The notes: generated by a model not told the origin, from the letters alone. Positions 1 to 9,282 are shown, counted from the stretch's first letter. The stretch: 64,000 nt of DNA from Terrirubrum flagellatum (GCF_022059845.1 NZ_CP091851.1:4577501-4641500); one strand, 5' to 3'. A program made the numbers and translations.

Positions 1-223
1 GCGTTTCAGCGAACTGCTCGACGCCTGCGTCGCGGAAGGTCCCCAGGCCGTGACGAAGCGCGGCGTGGAAGCCGCAGTGCTGGTCTCCGCCGCTGAATGG
101 CGGCGACTGACAGAGGCCGCCCGGCCCTCCCTCAAGGAGCTGCTGCTGACGGATCAGGCGCGGGCGGACCTGCCCATTCCGGAACGGGGACGGGCGCAGC
201 GGCGCGCGCCGGCGCCTCTGTGA
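1..223 (+). CDS. Phd/YefM-type antitoxin, 5' end outside the window
   Basis: Reading from base 2, 73 codons end in TGA at 221-223. The residues RFSELLDACVAEGPQAVTKR followed by GVEAAVLVSAAEWRRL match the middle and end of Phd/YefM antitoxins (the xxFSELLxxV, GPQxVTxRG and VLVSxxEWxRL pattern). Such proteins bind and block the partner toxin and repress their own operon. The stop overlaps the GTG start of the following PIN-domain toxin by four bases, so the two form a translationally coupled toxin-antitoxin pair. The DNA-binding N-terminus lies before the window. Confidence 0.8.
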   Translation, partial: RFSELLDACVAEGPQAVTKRGVEAAVLVSAAEWRRLTEAARPSLKELLLTDQARADLPIPERGRAQRRAPAPL

Positions 224-630
224 CAGGCTACCTTCTCGACACCAACGTCGTCTCGGAGCTGCGAAAGCCCAAACCCCATGGCGGCGTTGTCGCCTGGTTG
301 AGCGGACTCGACGATGCGCAGATTCATCTTCCGGCCGTGGCGATCGGAGAAATTCAGGCCGGCGTCGAGCTGACGCGCGAGCAGGATGAGACGAAAGCGG
401 CGGAGATCGAAAGATGGCTTGATCAGGTCGCCGCGTCCTACAACGTGCTCGCCATGGATGGCCGGGCCTTTCGCATCTGGGCGCGGCTGATGCATCGCCA
501 GTCCGATGCGATGTACGAAGACGCGATGGTGGCGGCGATCGCGATTTCGCACGGATTGACGGTCGCCACCCGGAACGTCCGCGACTTCGCGCGTTTCGCG
601 ACGCCTTTGTTCAATCCCTTCGCCGCCTGA
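220..630 (+). CDS. VapC/FitB-like PIN-domain toxin
   Basis: 136 residues with a PIN-domain ribonuclease layout: the first metal Asp in YLLDTNVVSELRK (Asp7), a Glu in VAIGEIQAG, an Asp in MYEDAMVAAIA and a late Asp in VATRNVRDF. These four acidic residues bind Mg2+ in VapC enzymes. The start is set at GTG 220 because it overlaps the antitoxin stop (GTGA) and directly precedes the PIN core; an in-frame opening further upstream (from 97) only reads through the antitoxin. As a FitB-like VapC it is expected to cleave RNA, and the target cannot be read from sequence. Confidence 0.88.
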   Translation: MTGYLLDTNVVSELRKPKPHGGVVAWLSGLDDAQIHLPAVAIGEIQAGVELTREQDETKAAEIERWLDQVAASYNVLAMDGRAFRIWARLMHRQSDAMYEDAMVAAIAISHGLTVATRNVRDFARFATPLFNPFAA

Positions 631-727
631 GCTGAATATTTCGCAGCCCGCCTCTCGCCCGGCGAGGCCAATAGACGCCTGCAATATCCGCTCATATAAC
701 CCGCCGAACTAACAACCGGACGAATTC

Positions 728-1165
728 GTGCCAACCTCCCGACTTGCCGCGATCGAAACCGCGTGCCGCGCCAAGGGGCTGCGCGTCACGGGTCCGCGGC
801 GCGTCATCGCGCAGGTTCTCTCCGAAGCGCATGATCATCCCGATGTGACCGAGCTGCATCGCCGCGCCGCCGCGCGCGATGCGCGGATTTCGCTCGCGAC
901 CGTCTACCGCACCGTCAAGATGTTCGAGGATATCGGCGTCATCGAGCGTCACGCCTTCAATGACGGTCGCGCGCGCTATGAACGCACGCCGACCGAACAT
1001 CACGACCATCTCATCGACGTGAAGAGCGGCAAGGTGATCGAGTTTCATTCGGAAGAGATCGAGGAATTGCAGGCGCAGATCGCGGCGAAACTCGGCTACC
1101 GGATCGTCGGCCACCGGCTCGAACTCTATGTCGAGCCGCTGCCGAAAAAATCCGCCGGCGCGTGA
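728..1165 (+). CDS. fur: Fur-family metal-responsive repressor (Fur/Mur)
   Basis: 145 residues: an N-terminal winged helix (about 1-85, with GLRVTGPRRVIAQVL and SLATVYRTVKMFEDIGVI) and a C-terminal dimerisation domain with metal ligands in EHHDHLIDVKSGKVIEFHSEEIEEL. In Hyphomicrobiales this orthologue often acts as a manganese-responsive Mur rather than an iron sensor, and the sequence does not decide between them. There is no C-terminal CxxC pair, which is usual for the alphaproteobacterial branch. The start is GTG 728. Its stop overlaps the next start (GTGA), so it heads a co-directional run with plsC and miaB. Confidence 0.85.
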   Translation: MPTSRLAAIETACRAKGLRVTGPRRVIAQVLSEAHDHPDVTELHRRAAARDARISLATVYRTVKMFEDIGVIERHAFNDGRARYERTPTEHHDHLIDVKSGKVIEFHSEEIEELQAQIAAKLGYRIVGHRLELYVEPLPKKSAGA

Positions 1166-1926
1166 TTCCCGCCCTCAAGATCGGTCTGCTCGGGCTCGTC
1201 TTCGTCGCGCTCGCTCCGCTGCAATGGCTTGCGCTGCGGTTCGGCTGGCCGCTCGCCGGCGGAATTCCTGTCTGGTTCCACCGCATCGCCCGCGCGACGC
1301 TTGGATTGAAGGTGCGCGAGGTCGGCGCGATGGCTGCGGAGCGGCCGCTGCTGATTGTCTCCAACCACACGTCCTGGCTCGACATCGTCACGCTTGGCGG
1401 CGTCGCGCCCTTGTCCTTCATCGCGAAGTCGGAAGTCTCGACCTGGCCGGCGGTGAAGACGCTGGCGAAACTCCAGCGCACGATCTTCGTCGACCGGGCC
1501 CGGCGCAGCGCCACAGCCAAGGTGAACCAGTCGATCGGCGCGCGGCTCGCCGGCGGCGATCCCATGGTGTTGTTCGGGGAAGGCACCACCAGCGACGGCC
1601 AGCGAACGCTGCCCTTCCGTTCGGCGCTGATCGGGGCCGCCCAGGCGGCCGGCGGCGGCGCCCTGATCCAGCCCGTGGCCATCGCCTATGTCAGCCGGAA
1701 TGGTCTGCCCGTGACCCGGACAGGCCGCGCCGAGCTCGCCTGGTTCGGCGACATGGAGCTGGCCCCGCACCTCATGCCGCTTCTTGCCAGCGGGACGATC
1801 GGAGCCGTGATCGTCTGGGGCGATCCGATCCGGACCGGTCCCGAAACGGATCGCAAGCGTCTCGCGGCCGATCTTGCCCGCTGGGCGCAAAAGGCCTACG
1901 CGGCCGCCCTTCACGGACTTGTCTAA
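1162..1926 (+). CDS. plsC: 1-acyl-sn-glycerol-3-phosphate acyltransferase
   Basis: 254 residues. After an N-terminal membrane segment (about 5-25) comes the acyltransferase block I NHTSWLD (His69, Asp74), then FVDR and FGEGTTS, the HxxxxD and EGT motifs that bind acyl donor and glycerophosphate. It should transfer an acyl chain to lysophosphatidate at the inner membrane to give phosphatidate for phospholipid synthesis. The GTG start at 1162 overlaps the fur stop, which points to coupled translation. Some homologues act on ornithine lipids instead; the position beside fur and miaB fits the standard PlsC-like copy of this order. Confidence 0.85.
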
Positions 1927-1972
1927 TACTCAATCTATTCAAGCGCGGCCGAACGGCTTACAAACGGACCCT

Positions 1973-3382
1973 ATGCAGGACAACGAAAGACCGGCTGCGC
2001 CGCCCTCGTCAGGGGGCGTCGATGGCGCGCCGAAGAAGGTGTTCATCAAGGCCTATGGCTGCCAGATGAACGTCTATGACGCCGAGCGCATGGCCGACGC
2101 GCTGGCGCCGGAAGGCTACGCCGAGACCAGCGAGATCGCGGACGCCGATCTCGTCATCCTCAACACCTGTCACATCCGGGAGAAGGCGGCCGAGAAAGTC
2201 TATTCCGAACTCGGCCGCGTGCGCGAGCTCAAGAGCGAGCGCGCCGCCGCCGGCCGCGACACCGCCGTCGTCGTCGCGGGCTGCGTGGCTCAGGCCGAAG
2301 GCGGCGAAATCCTGCGTCGGGCGCCGGCCGTCGATCTCGTAGTCGGCCCTCAGAGCTATCATCGTCTGCCGGAACTCGTGCGTCAGGCGCGGGCGGCGCG
2401 CGTCGTCGACACCGAATTTCCCGTCGAGGACAAGTTCGACCATCTGCCGCGCGCCTCGCGCGAGAAAATGCGCGCGCGCGGCGTGTCGGCGTTCGTGACC
2501 GTGCAGGAAGGCTGCGACAAGTTCTGCAGCTTCTGCGTGGTGCCTTACACGCGCGGCGCGGAATCCTCGCGGCCTGTCGTGAAGATCATCGCCGACGTCA
2601 GAGCGCTGGCAGAAGCCGGCGTGCGCGAGGTCACGCTCATCGGCCAGAACGTCAACGCCTATCACGGCGAGGGGCCTGACGGCGCGACATGGTCGCTGGC
2701 GAAACTGTTCGCAGCCGTCGCCGATATCGATGGGATCGTGCGCATCCGTTACTCCACCAGCCATCCCCGCGACATGGATGAAGAGCTCATCGCCGCCCAT
2801 CGCGATCTTCCGGCGCTGGCGCCTTATCTGCATTTGCCGGTGCAATCAGGGTCGGATCGCATCCTCGCCGCCATGAACCGCAAGCATACGGCCGACGAAT
2901 ATCGCGACATCATCGCGCGCGTGCGCAGCGCGCGCCCTGACATCGCGCTGTCCTCCGATTTCATCGTCGGTTTCCCCGGCGAGACCGATGCGGATTTCGA
3001 GGAGACCTTGCGGCTTGTGCGCGACGTGAATTTCGCCAGCGCCTTCTTCTTCAAATACAGCGCGCGTCCGGGCACGCCGGCGGCGGCGCTTGGCGATCAG
3101 GTTTCTGAAGAGGCGAAATCCGAACGGCTCGCCGAATTGCAGCGCCTGCTCGACGCGCAGCGCTTCGCTTTCAATGAAGCAACGGTTGGCAAGACGACCG
3201 ATATCCTGTTCGAGCGCGCCGGGCGCCATCCCGGCCAGATCGTCGGCAAGACGCCATGGCTGCAGGCGGTGCAGGTCGACGCGCCGTTTTCGCTGATCGG
3301 CGAGATCGCTCCAGTGACGATCACCGCGCGCGGCTCGAATTCACTTTTCGGCGCGCTCGCCGAGACCGCTGTCGCCGCGTGA
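1973..3382 (+). CDS. miaB: tRNA-2-methylthio-N6-dimethylallyladenosine synthase
   Basis: 469 residues. The UPF0004 domain carries Cys30 (YGCQMN), Cys66 (NTCHIRE) and Cys104 (AGCVAQ) for the auxiliary cluster. The radical-SAM CxxxCxxC is Cys181-Cys185-Cys188 in [10 protein letters not shown], and a TRAM domain follows at the end ([10 protein letters not shown] to SLFGAL). It methylthiolates A37 of tRNAs that read UNN codons. ATG 1973 is chosen because it gives the usual N-terminal length before [13 protein letters not shown]; a longer in-frame reading from 1874 overlaps plsC. It lies in the fur-to-lnt run, 9 bp before the phoH-like gene. Confidence 0.95.
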
Positions 3383-3390
3383 GGACGCCT

Positions 3391-4446
3391 GTGCAAAGAC
3401 CCGACATGCGCGCCGCTCCGGCGCTTGCGACCCATGGCCCCGGCGATTCCGCCGAGATCGTGATTTCATTCGAAGACAACCGCATCGCGAGCCAGGTGTT
3501 CGGTCTCTATGACCAGAATCTCGCTCATCTCGAACGCCGGCTCGGCGTCGTCGCTAATGCGAATGGCAATCACGTCACATTGAAAGGTCCGCGCGATTCC
3601 TCCGAACGGGCGCGGCGCGTGCTCGACGAACTCTATGCGCGGGCGCGACGAGGCGAGGATATCAGCGCCGGCGACGTCGACGGCGTGATCCAGGAGACGA
3701 GCGCGCAGGGCGTGCTGTTCGGCGCCAGCGAAGCGCCGGCGCGTTCATCCTTCGAGCAGATCGCGACGCGCAAGCGCGGGCCGGTGCGTGCGCGAAATGC
3801 GGCGCAGGACGCCTATCTGCGCGCGCTGCGCAAATATGAACTCGTTTTCGCCGAAGGCCCCGCCGGCACCGGCAAGACCTGGCTCGCCGTCGGCTACGCC
3901 GTGACGCTGCTCGAACAGGGCGTCGTCAATCGCATGATCCTGTCGCGCCCCGCGGTCGAGGCGGGCGAGCGGCTGGGCTTCCTCCCCGGCGACATGAAGG
4001 AGAAGGTCGATCCCTATCTTCGCCCGATCTATGATGCGCTGTTCGATTTCATGGATGCGCGCCATGTCGAACGCGGGCTGCAGACCGGCATGATCGAGAT
4101 CGCGCCGCTGGCCTTCATGCGCGGCCGCACGCTGACGCGTTCCGTCGTTCTGCTCGACGAAGCGCAGAACTGCACGCCGATGCAGATGAAGATGTTTCTC
4201 ACGCGTCTCGGCGAAGGTTCGCGCATGATCGTCAATGGCGATCCGTCGCAGATCGACCTGCCGCCTGGCCAGAAGTCGGGACTGAACGAGGCGCTGCGGC
4301 TGTTGCAGGGCGTCGAAGGCATCGGCTTCGCGCCCTTCAAGGAGGGCGATGTCGTCAGGCACGAACTTGTGCAGAAGATCGTCTCCGCCTATGCGCGCGC
4401 CGACGCGGCCGCAAAAGCCGCGCCGCGGACGCGCGCGGACGCCTGA
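3391..4446 (+). CDS. ybeZ: PhoH-like (YbeZ) ATPase
   Basis: 351 residues. The PhoH nucleotide-binding domain has a Walker A at about residues 156-163 (GPAGTGKT), a Walker B LLDEAQN and the conserved NGDPSQIDLPPGQKSGL. YbeZ works with YbeY in 16S rRNA maturation and ribosome quality control, and here ybeY follows immediately. GTG 3391 is preferred because GAGG lies six bases upstream; ATG 3406 is an alternative. The N-terminal 100 residues resemble a KH-like region (NANGNHVTLKGP). Organised as miaB-ybeZ-ybeY-corC-lnt, as in many proteobacteria. Confidence 0.93.
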   Translation: MQRPDMRAAPALATHGPGDSAEIVISFEDNRIASQVFGLYDQNLAHLERRLGVVANANGNHVTLKGPRDSSERARRVLDELYARARRGEDISAGDVDGVIQETSAQGVLFGASEAPARSSFEQIATRKRGPVRARNAAQDAYLRALRKYELVFAEGPAGTGKTWLAVGYAVTLLEQGVVNRMILSRPAVEAGERLGFLPGDMKEKVDPYLRPIYDALFDFMDARHVERGLQTGMIEIAPLAFMRGRTLTRSVVLLDEAQNCTPMQMKMFLTRLGEGSRMIVNGDPSQIDLPPGQKSGLNEALRLLQGVEGIGFAPFKEGDVVRHELVQKIVSAYARADAAAKAAPRTRADA

Positions 4447-4447
4447 C

Positions 4448-4933
4448 ATGGCTGTCATCGACATCACGCGGGAGTCGAGCGGCTGGCGCGCCATTCCGCG
4501 CGTCGAGGCGCTGGTGCGTCGCGCCGCCGAAGCGGCGCTCGCCGGCGCGGACATCGTAACGCGCGCGGATGCGGAAATCTCGCTGCTGCTTACCAACGAT
4601 GCGACGATCCGCGACCTCAACGCGCAGTGGCGCAACAAGGACAAGGCGACCAACGTGCTGTCTTTTCCGGCGGCGTCCATCGATCAGCTTGCGGATGCGC
4701 GCGCGCTCGGCGACATCGTGATCGCGCTGGAAACCGTGCTCGCCGAAGCGCGCGACGAGGACAAGACGCCCGCCGATCATCTCACCCACCTCGTCGTGCA
4801 TGGCGTGCTGCATCTTCTCGGCTTCGATCATGAGGACGATGAAGAGGCCGAAGAGATGGAGGAGCTGGAGACGTTGATTCTGGCGAAGCTCGGCGTCGCC
4901 GATCCCTACGTCGCCGTCGGCGTCGACGCGTGA
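4448..4933 (+). CDS. ybeY: Endoribonuclease YbeY, rRNA maturation factor
   Basis: 161 residues with the zinc motif HGVLHLLGFDH (His118, His122, His128; H-x3-H-x5-H) and the upstream NVLSFPA loop. YbeY is a metal-dependent single-strand endoribonuclease involved in 16S rRNA 3'-end processing. The start ATG 4448 lies one base after the stop of the phoH-like gene, so the two are probably translated together. The length is normal for the family. Confidence 0.95.
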   Translation: MAVIDITRESSGWRAIPRVEALVRRAAEAALAGADIVTRADAEISLLLTNDATIRDLNAQWRNKDKATNVLSFPAASIDQLADARALGDIVIALETVLAEARDEDKTPADHLTHLVVHGVLHLLGFDHEDDEEAEEMEELETLILAKLGVADPYVAVGVDA

Positions 4934-4943
4934 ACGGCCCGAT

Positions 4944-5990
4944 ATGAGCGAGGATTCTCCATCGGGCGCCAATGGCGGGACGCGCGGCACGGTCCTTGAA
5001 CGGCTGCGCAATCTCATGCGGATCGGCCGCTTCGCCGCGCGCAATGAATTGAGCGAAGCGCTCGCCGAGACCGATCCGTCAGAAAGTCTTTCGCCCCTCG
5101 AGCGCGCCATGCTGCGCAACGTCCTCACGCTGCGCCAGGTGACCGTCGGCGACGTGATGATTCCGCGCGCCGACATCGTGGCGGTTCCGGGCGACGTCAC
5201 GCTTGCGGAACTGCTCGACATGTTCCGCACCGCCGGCCATTCCCGCCTGCCGGTCTACGAAGAGACGCTCGATGATCCCCGCGGCATGGTCCATATCCGC
5301 GACTTCCTCGATCATGTCGCGGCGCGCGCCGCGGCCGGCGCCGGCGTCGCCAAGATCGCCGACGCTGCAAAGGAATCGGACGCGCCGGGATCGGTGAAGA
5401 TGTTCGATCTGTCGACGCCTCTCTCCGCGGTGAAGATGCTGCGTCCCGTTCTCTTTGTGCCGGCGTCGATGCCTGCCATCGATCTGCTCGTGAAGATGCA
5501 GGCGTCGCGCACCCATATGGCGCTCGTCATCGACGAATATGGCGGCACCGAAGGACTCGTTTCGATCGAGGATCTCGTCGAGGTCATTGTCGGCGACATC
5601 GAGGACGAGCATGACGAGAGCGAAGGGCCGGCGCTCCGGGCCGAGCGCGACGGCGTGTTCGTCGCCGACGGGCGCGCGCCGCTTGAAGAGGTCTCGACGG
5701 CGCTCGGCGTCGATCTCGGCGTCGAGGCCGAGGATGTGGATACGCTCGCCGGCCTGATCGTCACGCTTGCCGGCCGGGTGCCGGTGCGCGGCGAGATCAT
5801 CCCCGGACCTTCGGATTACGAATTCGAGATCATGGACGCCGATCCCCGGCGGGTGAAGCGCGTGCGCCTGATCCGCCGCCAACCCGTCGAGGACAGGCCG
5901 CGCCGCCGGCCGCGCGCCGAGGCGACGAGCGGCGAAACGCCGCCTGAACCGGCTGCGACCTCTGGCGAAGCGCCGCCCGAATCGCGCTAG
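4944..5990 (+). CDS. corC: CorC/HlyC-type CBS-pair protein
   Basis: 348 residues. Two CBS motifs (about 65-190, with VMIPRADIVAVPGD and MALVIDEYGGTEGLVS) precede a CorC_HlyC FAD-like domain (about 215-300). The tail is Arg/Pro/Glu-rich and contains a near-repeat (ATSGETPPEPA, ATSGEAPPES). There is no N-terminal DUF21 membrane domain, so this is the soluble YbeX-like type. The role is not settled: magnesium/cobalt homeostasis or ribosome-related functions have been proposed for members placed between ybeY and lnt. It starts 10 bp after ybeY. Confidence 0.9.
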   Translation: MSEDSPSGANGGTRGTVLERLRNLMRIGRFAARNELSEALAETDPSESLSPLERAMLRNVLTLRQVTVGDVMIPRADIVAVPGDVTLAELLDMFRTAGHSRLPVYEETLDDPRGMVHIRDFLDHVAARAAAGAGVAKIADAAKESDAPGSVKMFDLSTPLSAVKMLRPVLFVPASMPAIDLLVKMQASRTHMALVIDEYGGTEGLVSIEDLVEVIVGDIEDEHDESEGPALRAERDGVFVADGRAPLEEVSTALGVDLGVEAEDVDTLAGLIVTLAGRVPVRGEIIPGPSDYEFEIMDADPRRVKRVRLIRRQPVEDRPRRRPRAEATSGETPPEPAATSGEAPPESR

Positions 5991-6037
5991 ACAAGTTACG
6001 TCTCTTCGTCGCTTTCTCCGCGAGCCCTTCGACGCCC

Positions 6038-7651
6038 ATGTTTCTGCGCGCAAGCCAGACCGTTCTTCTGGCCTGGGGTTGGCCGCGCCGGCTGATCGCC
6101 CTGTTTGCTGGCGCGGTCGGCGCGCTGGCGATGCCGCCGCTCGGCGTCTGGCCGGCGCTGATCATCTCCTTCACGCTTGCGGTCTGGCTGCTCGACGGTT
6201 CGATCGCGTCTGGCAAACGATTCGATTTCGGCGGCGTGCGCGCCGCGGCCATCGCGGGCTGGTGGTTCGGCTTCGGTTATTTCCTCGCGAGCCTGTGGTG
6301 GCTGGGCTCAGCGTTTCTCGTCGAGGCCGACAAATTCGCGGCGCTGATGCCGCTCGGCGTCGTCGGCCTGCCGGCGGGCCTCGCCTTCTTCATGGCGCTC
6401 GGCTTCGCGCTGGCGCGCGCCTTCTGGCCGGCGGGACCGGCGCGGATTCTCGTCTTCGCCGCGATGCTCACCATCAGCGAATGGCTGCGTGGGCATATTC
6501 TCACGGGCTTTCCCTGGAACAGTTTCGGCCTCGCCTTTGGCGACGCTGCGCTGCTCGATCAGACAGCCTCACTGACGGGCCTTTACGGTCTGACTTTCCT
6601 TGCGCTCGCGACGCTCTCGGCGCCGGCGGCGATGATTTCCGACGACGGCAAGACGCTTCGCTCTTTCCCGCTCGTCGCGGCCTCAGTCGTGCTCGCGGGC
6701 ATGGCGATCTATGGCTGGCGGCGCCTGCCCGATGCGCCGACGCAAACCGTTCCGAACGTGCGGCTGCGCCTGATGCAGCCGAACCTGCCCCAGGACGCGA
6801 AATTCGCGCCCGACAATCGCGACGAGATCATGCGTCGCTATTTCGAGCTTAGCGGTCGCCCGAGTTCGCCCGAGATTACGGGGGTCGCCAGCGTCACGCA
6901 TCTGATCTGGCCGGAATCTTCCTTTCCCTTCATTCTCGATCGCGATCGCAAGGCGCTTGGCGAGATCGCCGATTTCCTGCCGCCCGGCGTCACGCTGATC
7001 ACCGGGGCCGCGCGCGCCGACGAGCCGCTGCCCGGCGAGCGCATGCATCGCTTCTACAATTCGCTGCAGACGCTCGACCATGAGGGCGTGGTGCGCAGCT
7101 CCTACGACAAGGCGCATCTCGTGCCCTTCGGCGAATATCTGCCGTTGCGCGCTCTTCTCGATGCGATCGGGCTGCGTCAGTTCGTGACCATGCCCGGCGG
7201 CTTCACCGCAGGCGCGATGCGGCGCGCTTTGCAGGCGCCCGGCCTGCCCCTGATCGCGCCGCTGATCTGCTACGAGGCGGTGTTTCCCGGCGAAGTCCTG
7301 CCGCCCGGTCCGCGACCGGGACTGCTGCTCAATGTCACCAACGACGCCTGGTTCGGGCTGACGCCCGGCCCCTACCAGCATTTCGCACAGGCCCGCATGC
7401 GCGCCATCGAGGAGGGGCTGCCGCTGGTTCGCGACGCCAACACTGGAATCTCCGCCATCGTCGACCCCTATGGCCGAATCGTCCGCAAGCTGCCGCTGGG
7501 CGTCGAAGGCGTTCTCGACGGGCCTCTGCCAGTTCCATTGGCGGCTACAATTTATGCGCGTCTTGGGGATTTCATTCCCGCAATGATGGTTGTATTCTCG
7601 CTCCTGTTTGCATGGCGCGCGAGCCGATTCGGCCGACGCCGCTCATCGTAG
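6038..7651 (+). CDS. lnt: Apolipoprotein N-acyltransferase
   Basis: 537 residues. Six or more membrane helices in the N-terminal 220 residues precede a periplasmic carbon-nitrogen hydrolase domain with the catalytic triad Glu293 (IWPESSFPF), Lys358 (YDKAHLVPFGEYLP) and Cys411 (PLICYEAVFP). A last membrane helix is seen near residues 505-525. It adds the third acyl chain to the N-terminal Cys of lipoproteins at the inner membrane. It follows corC by 47 bp in the housekeeping run. Confidence 0.95.
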   Translation: MFLRASQTVLLAWGWPRRLIALFAGAVGALAMPPLGVWPALIISFTLAVWLLDGSIASGKRFDFGGVRAAAIAGWWFGFGYFLASLWWLGSAFLVEADKFAALMPLGVVGLPAGLAFFMALGFALARAFWPAGPARILVFAAMLTISEWLRGHILTGFPWNSFGLAFGDAALLDQTASLTGLYGLTFLALATLSAPAAMISDDGKTLRSFPLVAASVVLAGMAIYGWRRLPDAPTQTVPNVRLRLMQPNLPQDAKFAPDNRDEIMRRYFELSGRPSSPEITGVASVTHLIWPESSFPFILDRDRKALGEIADFLPPGVTLITGAARADEPLPGERMHRFYNSLQTLDHEGVVRSSYDKAHLVPFGEYLPLRALLDAIGLRQFVTMPGGFTAGAMRRALQAPGLPLIAPLICYEAVFPGEVLPPGPRPGLLLNVTNDAWFGLTPGPYQHFAQARMRAIEEGLPLVRDANTGISAIVDPYGRIVRKLPLGVEGVLDGPLPVPLAATIYARLGDFIPAMMVVFSLLFAWRASRFGRRRSS

Positions 7652-7670
7652 GGATGTCGGGACCAACCTC

Positions 7671-8102
7671 ATGGCGACCGTGAAGAAGACGCCCAATCCG
7701 ATCGATCGCCATGTCGGCTCCAAAGTCCGGCTGCGCCGCATGCTGGTCGGGATGAGTCAGGAGAAGCTCGGCGACGCGCTCGGCCTAACCTTCCAGCAGG
7801 TGCAGAAATACGAGAAGGGCGCCAACCGGATCGGCGCGAGCCGCCTGCAACAGATCTCCAAAGTGCTGGCGGTGCCGGTGGAGTTCTTTTTCGAGGGCGC
7901 GCCGGCGGTCAGCGAGCCGACGCCGCCAGCGGCCGGATTCAATGAGGCCCCGAATTCCGGCTATGTCGTGGATTTCCTGACGACGAGCGAAGGCGTTCAG
8001 CTCAACCGGGCCTTCGTGCGCATCCGCGACGCCAAGGTGCGCCGGCGGATCGTCGATCTCGTCGTCACGCTTGCCGGCGACGAGGGCGGCGAGCCGTCCT
8101 GA
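7671..8102 (+). CDS. XRE-family transcriptional regulator
   Basis: 143 residues. A Cro/CI helix-turn-helix spans about residues 12-66 (VRLRRMLVGMSQEKLGDALG, then LTFQQVQKYEKGANRIGASR). After VEFFFEGAP comes a short acidic C-terminal region. This regulator sits between lnt and metK in many Hyphomicrobiales; its targets are not clear. ATG 7671 gives the standard N-terminus MATVKKTPNPIDRHVG; an in-frame reading from 7590 runs back into lnt. Part of the same direction of transcription as lnt. Confidence 0.88.
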   Translation: MATVKKTPNPIDRHVGSKVRLRRMLVGMSQEKLGDALGLTFQQVQKYEKGANRIGASRLQQISKVLAVPVEFFFEGAPAVSEPTPPAAGFNEAPNSGYVVDFLTTSEGVQLNRAFVRIRDAKVRRRIVDLVVTLAGDEGGEPS

Positions 8103-8218
8103 GCGCGGCGCACGGCGTCGGATGCTTGGTGGACGCCCGTAATTCCTGAAATTCCATAGGCCGTTAGCCGCATGGACGCGCCGACGCGCGGAGCCGGCCA
8201 ATGGTGCGCGGAAATTTA

Positions 8219-8275
8219 TTCAACCCAACGGTTGACATTCGAGCGTCGACCGCTATATTCAACCTTATGGTTGAA
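8219..8275 (+). promoter_or_regulatory. Promoter and twin operators of the arsR-AHSA1 operon
   Basis: TTGACA (8232-8237) and TATATT (8254-8259) are 16 bp apart, a near-consensus housekeeping promoter. The expected transcription start falls at about 8266-8267, on or next to the ATG at 8267, so the mRNA may be leaderless. Two inverted repeats of the same type flank it: TCAACC-CAAC-GGTTGA at 8220-8235, touching the -35, and TTCAACC-TTAT-GGTTGAA at 8258-8275, covering the end of the -10 and the start codon. Their centres are 39 bp apart. This layout fits autorepression by the ArsR protein. Confidence 0.7.
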
Positions 8276-8668
8276 CTTCACACATCGTCCCTGCCGCTCC
8301 CGTCGCTCAATGCGGTTTTCCACGCCCTTGGCGACGAAACGCGGCGGCGCATGCTCCGCCAGCTCTCCCGCGGCGAGCAGACGGTCGGCCAACTCGCGGA
8401 GCCTTTCGCGATCTCGCTCAACGCGGCGTCGAAGCACATCAAGGCGCTGGAGAACGCCGGCCTGATCCGTCGCGAGGTCCGCGGCCGGACTCATTTCTGC
8501 AGCCTCGATCCCGGGCCGCTCGCCAGCGCCCATGAGTGGCTGACCTTCTACGAGCGCTTCTGGACCGATCGTCTCTACACGCTCGAACGGCTCCTCCGCG
8601 AGGAAGACGCCCGCAAACCCTCCGACAAGCCCACCACCCCGACCACCCCCGAAGGAGAAGACCAATGA
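8267..8668 (+). CDS. ArsR-family repressor (SmtB/ArsR fold)
   Basis: 133 residues. The winged helix (about 12-90) reads ALGDETRRRMLRQLSRGEQT, VGQLAEPFAISLNAASKHIK and LIRREVRGRTHFCSLDPGPL. It lacks the ELCVC metal-site motif of arsenic/cadmium sensors and matches the ArsR subgroup usually paired with an AHSA1/SRPBCC gene. ATG 8267 is the start because the operon promoter and operators sit directly on it. Its stop overlaps the next start (ATGA), so both proteins should be made together. The inducing signal is unknown. Confidence 0.88.
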   Translation: MVELHTSSLPLPSLNAVFHALGDETRRRMLRQLSRGEQTVGQLAEPFAISLNAASKHIKALENAGLIRREVRGRTHFCSLDPGPLASAHEWLTFYERFWTDRLYTLERLLREEDARKPSDKPTTPTTPEGEDQ

Positions 8669-9198
8669 CCGCAGTCGCAACCCAGGACGGCTATGGCGTG
8701 CTCATCGAGCCGACGACATTGAAGATCGAGCGCATTCTCCCCGGCCCGATCGAGCGCATCTGGTCCTATCTCACGGACAGCAACCTGCGCAGCAAATGGC
8801 TCGCCGCCGGAGCCATGGAGATGAAGGTCGGCGCGCCGTTCGAGCTCACCTGGCGCAACGACGAGCTCACCAATCCGCCCGGCCAGAAGCCGGAAGGATT
8901 CGGCGAGGAGCACCGCATGCAGAGCCGCATCACGGAGCTCGATCCGCCGCGCAAGCTCGCGATCGCCTGGAGCGGCAGCGGCGACGTCTCCTTCGAGCTC
9001 GAACCGAAGGGCAAGGACGTGCTGCTCACCGTGATCCATCGTCGCCTGCCCGACCGCAAGACGATGCTCATGGTCGGCGCCGGCTGGCACATGCATCTCG
9101 ACGTGCTGGTCGCCCGCGCGCGGGGCGTCGAGCCGCCGCCCTTCTGGGACGGCTGGGTCCGCCTGAAGAACGACTACGACCAGCGCCTGCCGGCGTGA
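8665..9198 (+). CDS. SRPBCC/AHSA1-domain protein
   Basis: 177 residues with an AHSA1 (Activator of Hsp90 ATPase homologue 1-like) fold: LKIERILPGPIERIWSYLTD, KWLAAGAMEMKVGAPFEL, ITELDPPRKLAIAWSG and a C-terminal helix VGAGWHMHLDVLVARARG. Such START-like proteins have a hydrophobic ligand cavity. The ArsR partner overlaps it by four bases, the standard arrangement for this family in soil bacteria. Ligand and target are unknown; a role in sensing or removing a small hydrophobic compound is inference. Confidence 0.85.
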   Translation: MTAVATQDGYGVLIEPTTLKIERILPGPIERIWSYLTDSNLRSKWLAAGAMEMKVGAPFELTWRNDELTNPPGQKPEGFGEEHRMQSRITELDPPRKLAIAWSGSGDVSFELEPKGKDVLLTVIHRRLPDRKTMLMVGAGWHMHLDVLVARARGVEPPPFWDGWVRLKNDYDQRLPA

Positions 9199-9282
9199 CG
9201 GATCGCGGACTCCGCCCGATCGGAGCGGAGTCCGTCCGCCGCGGCGACGCCAAGCCTCAAACCTCAGGAAGAGAGCAGCGCC

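Noticed and set aside
1128-2069. 313-residue open frame on the plus strand
   Set aside because: Overlaps plsC and the start of miaB in another frame; Arg-rich, no family features.
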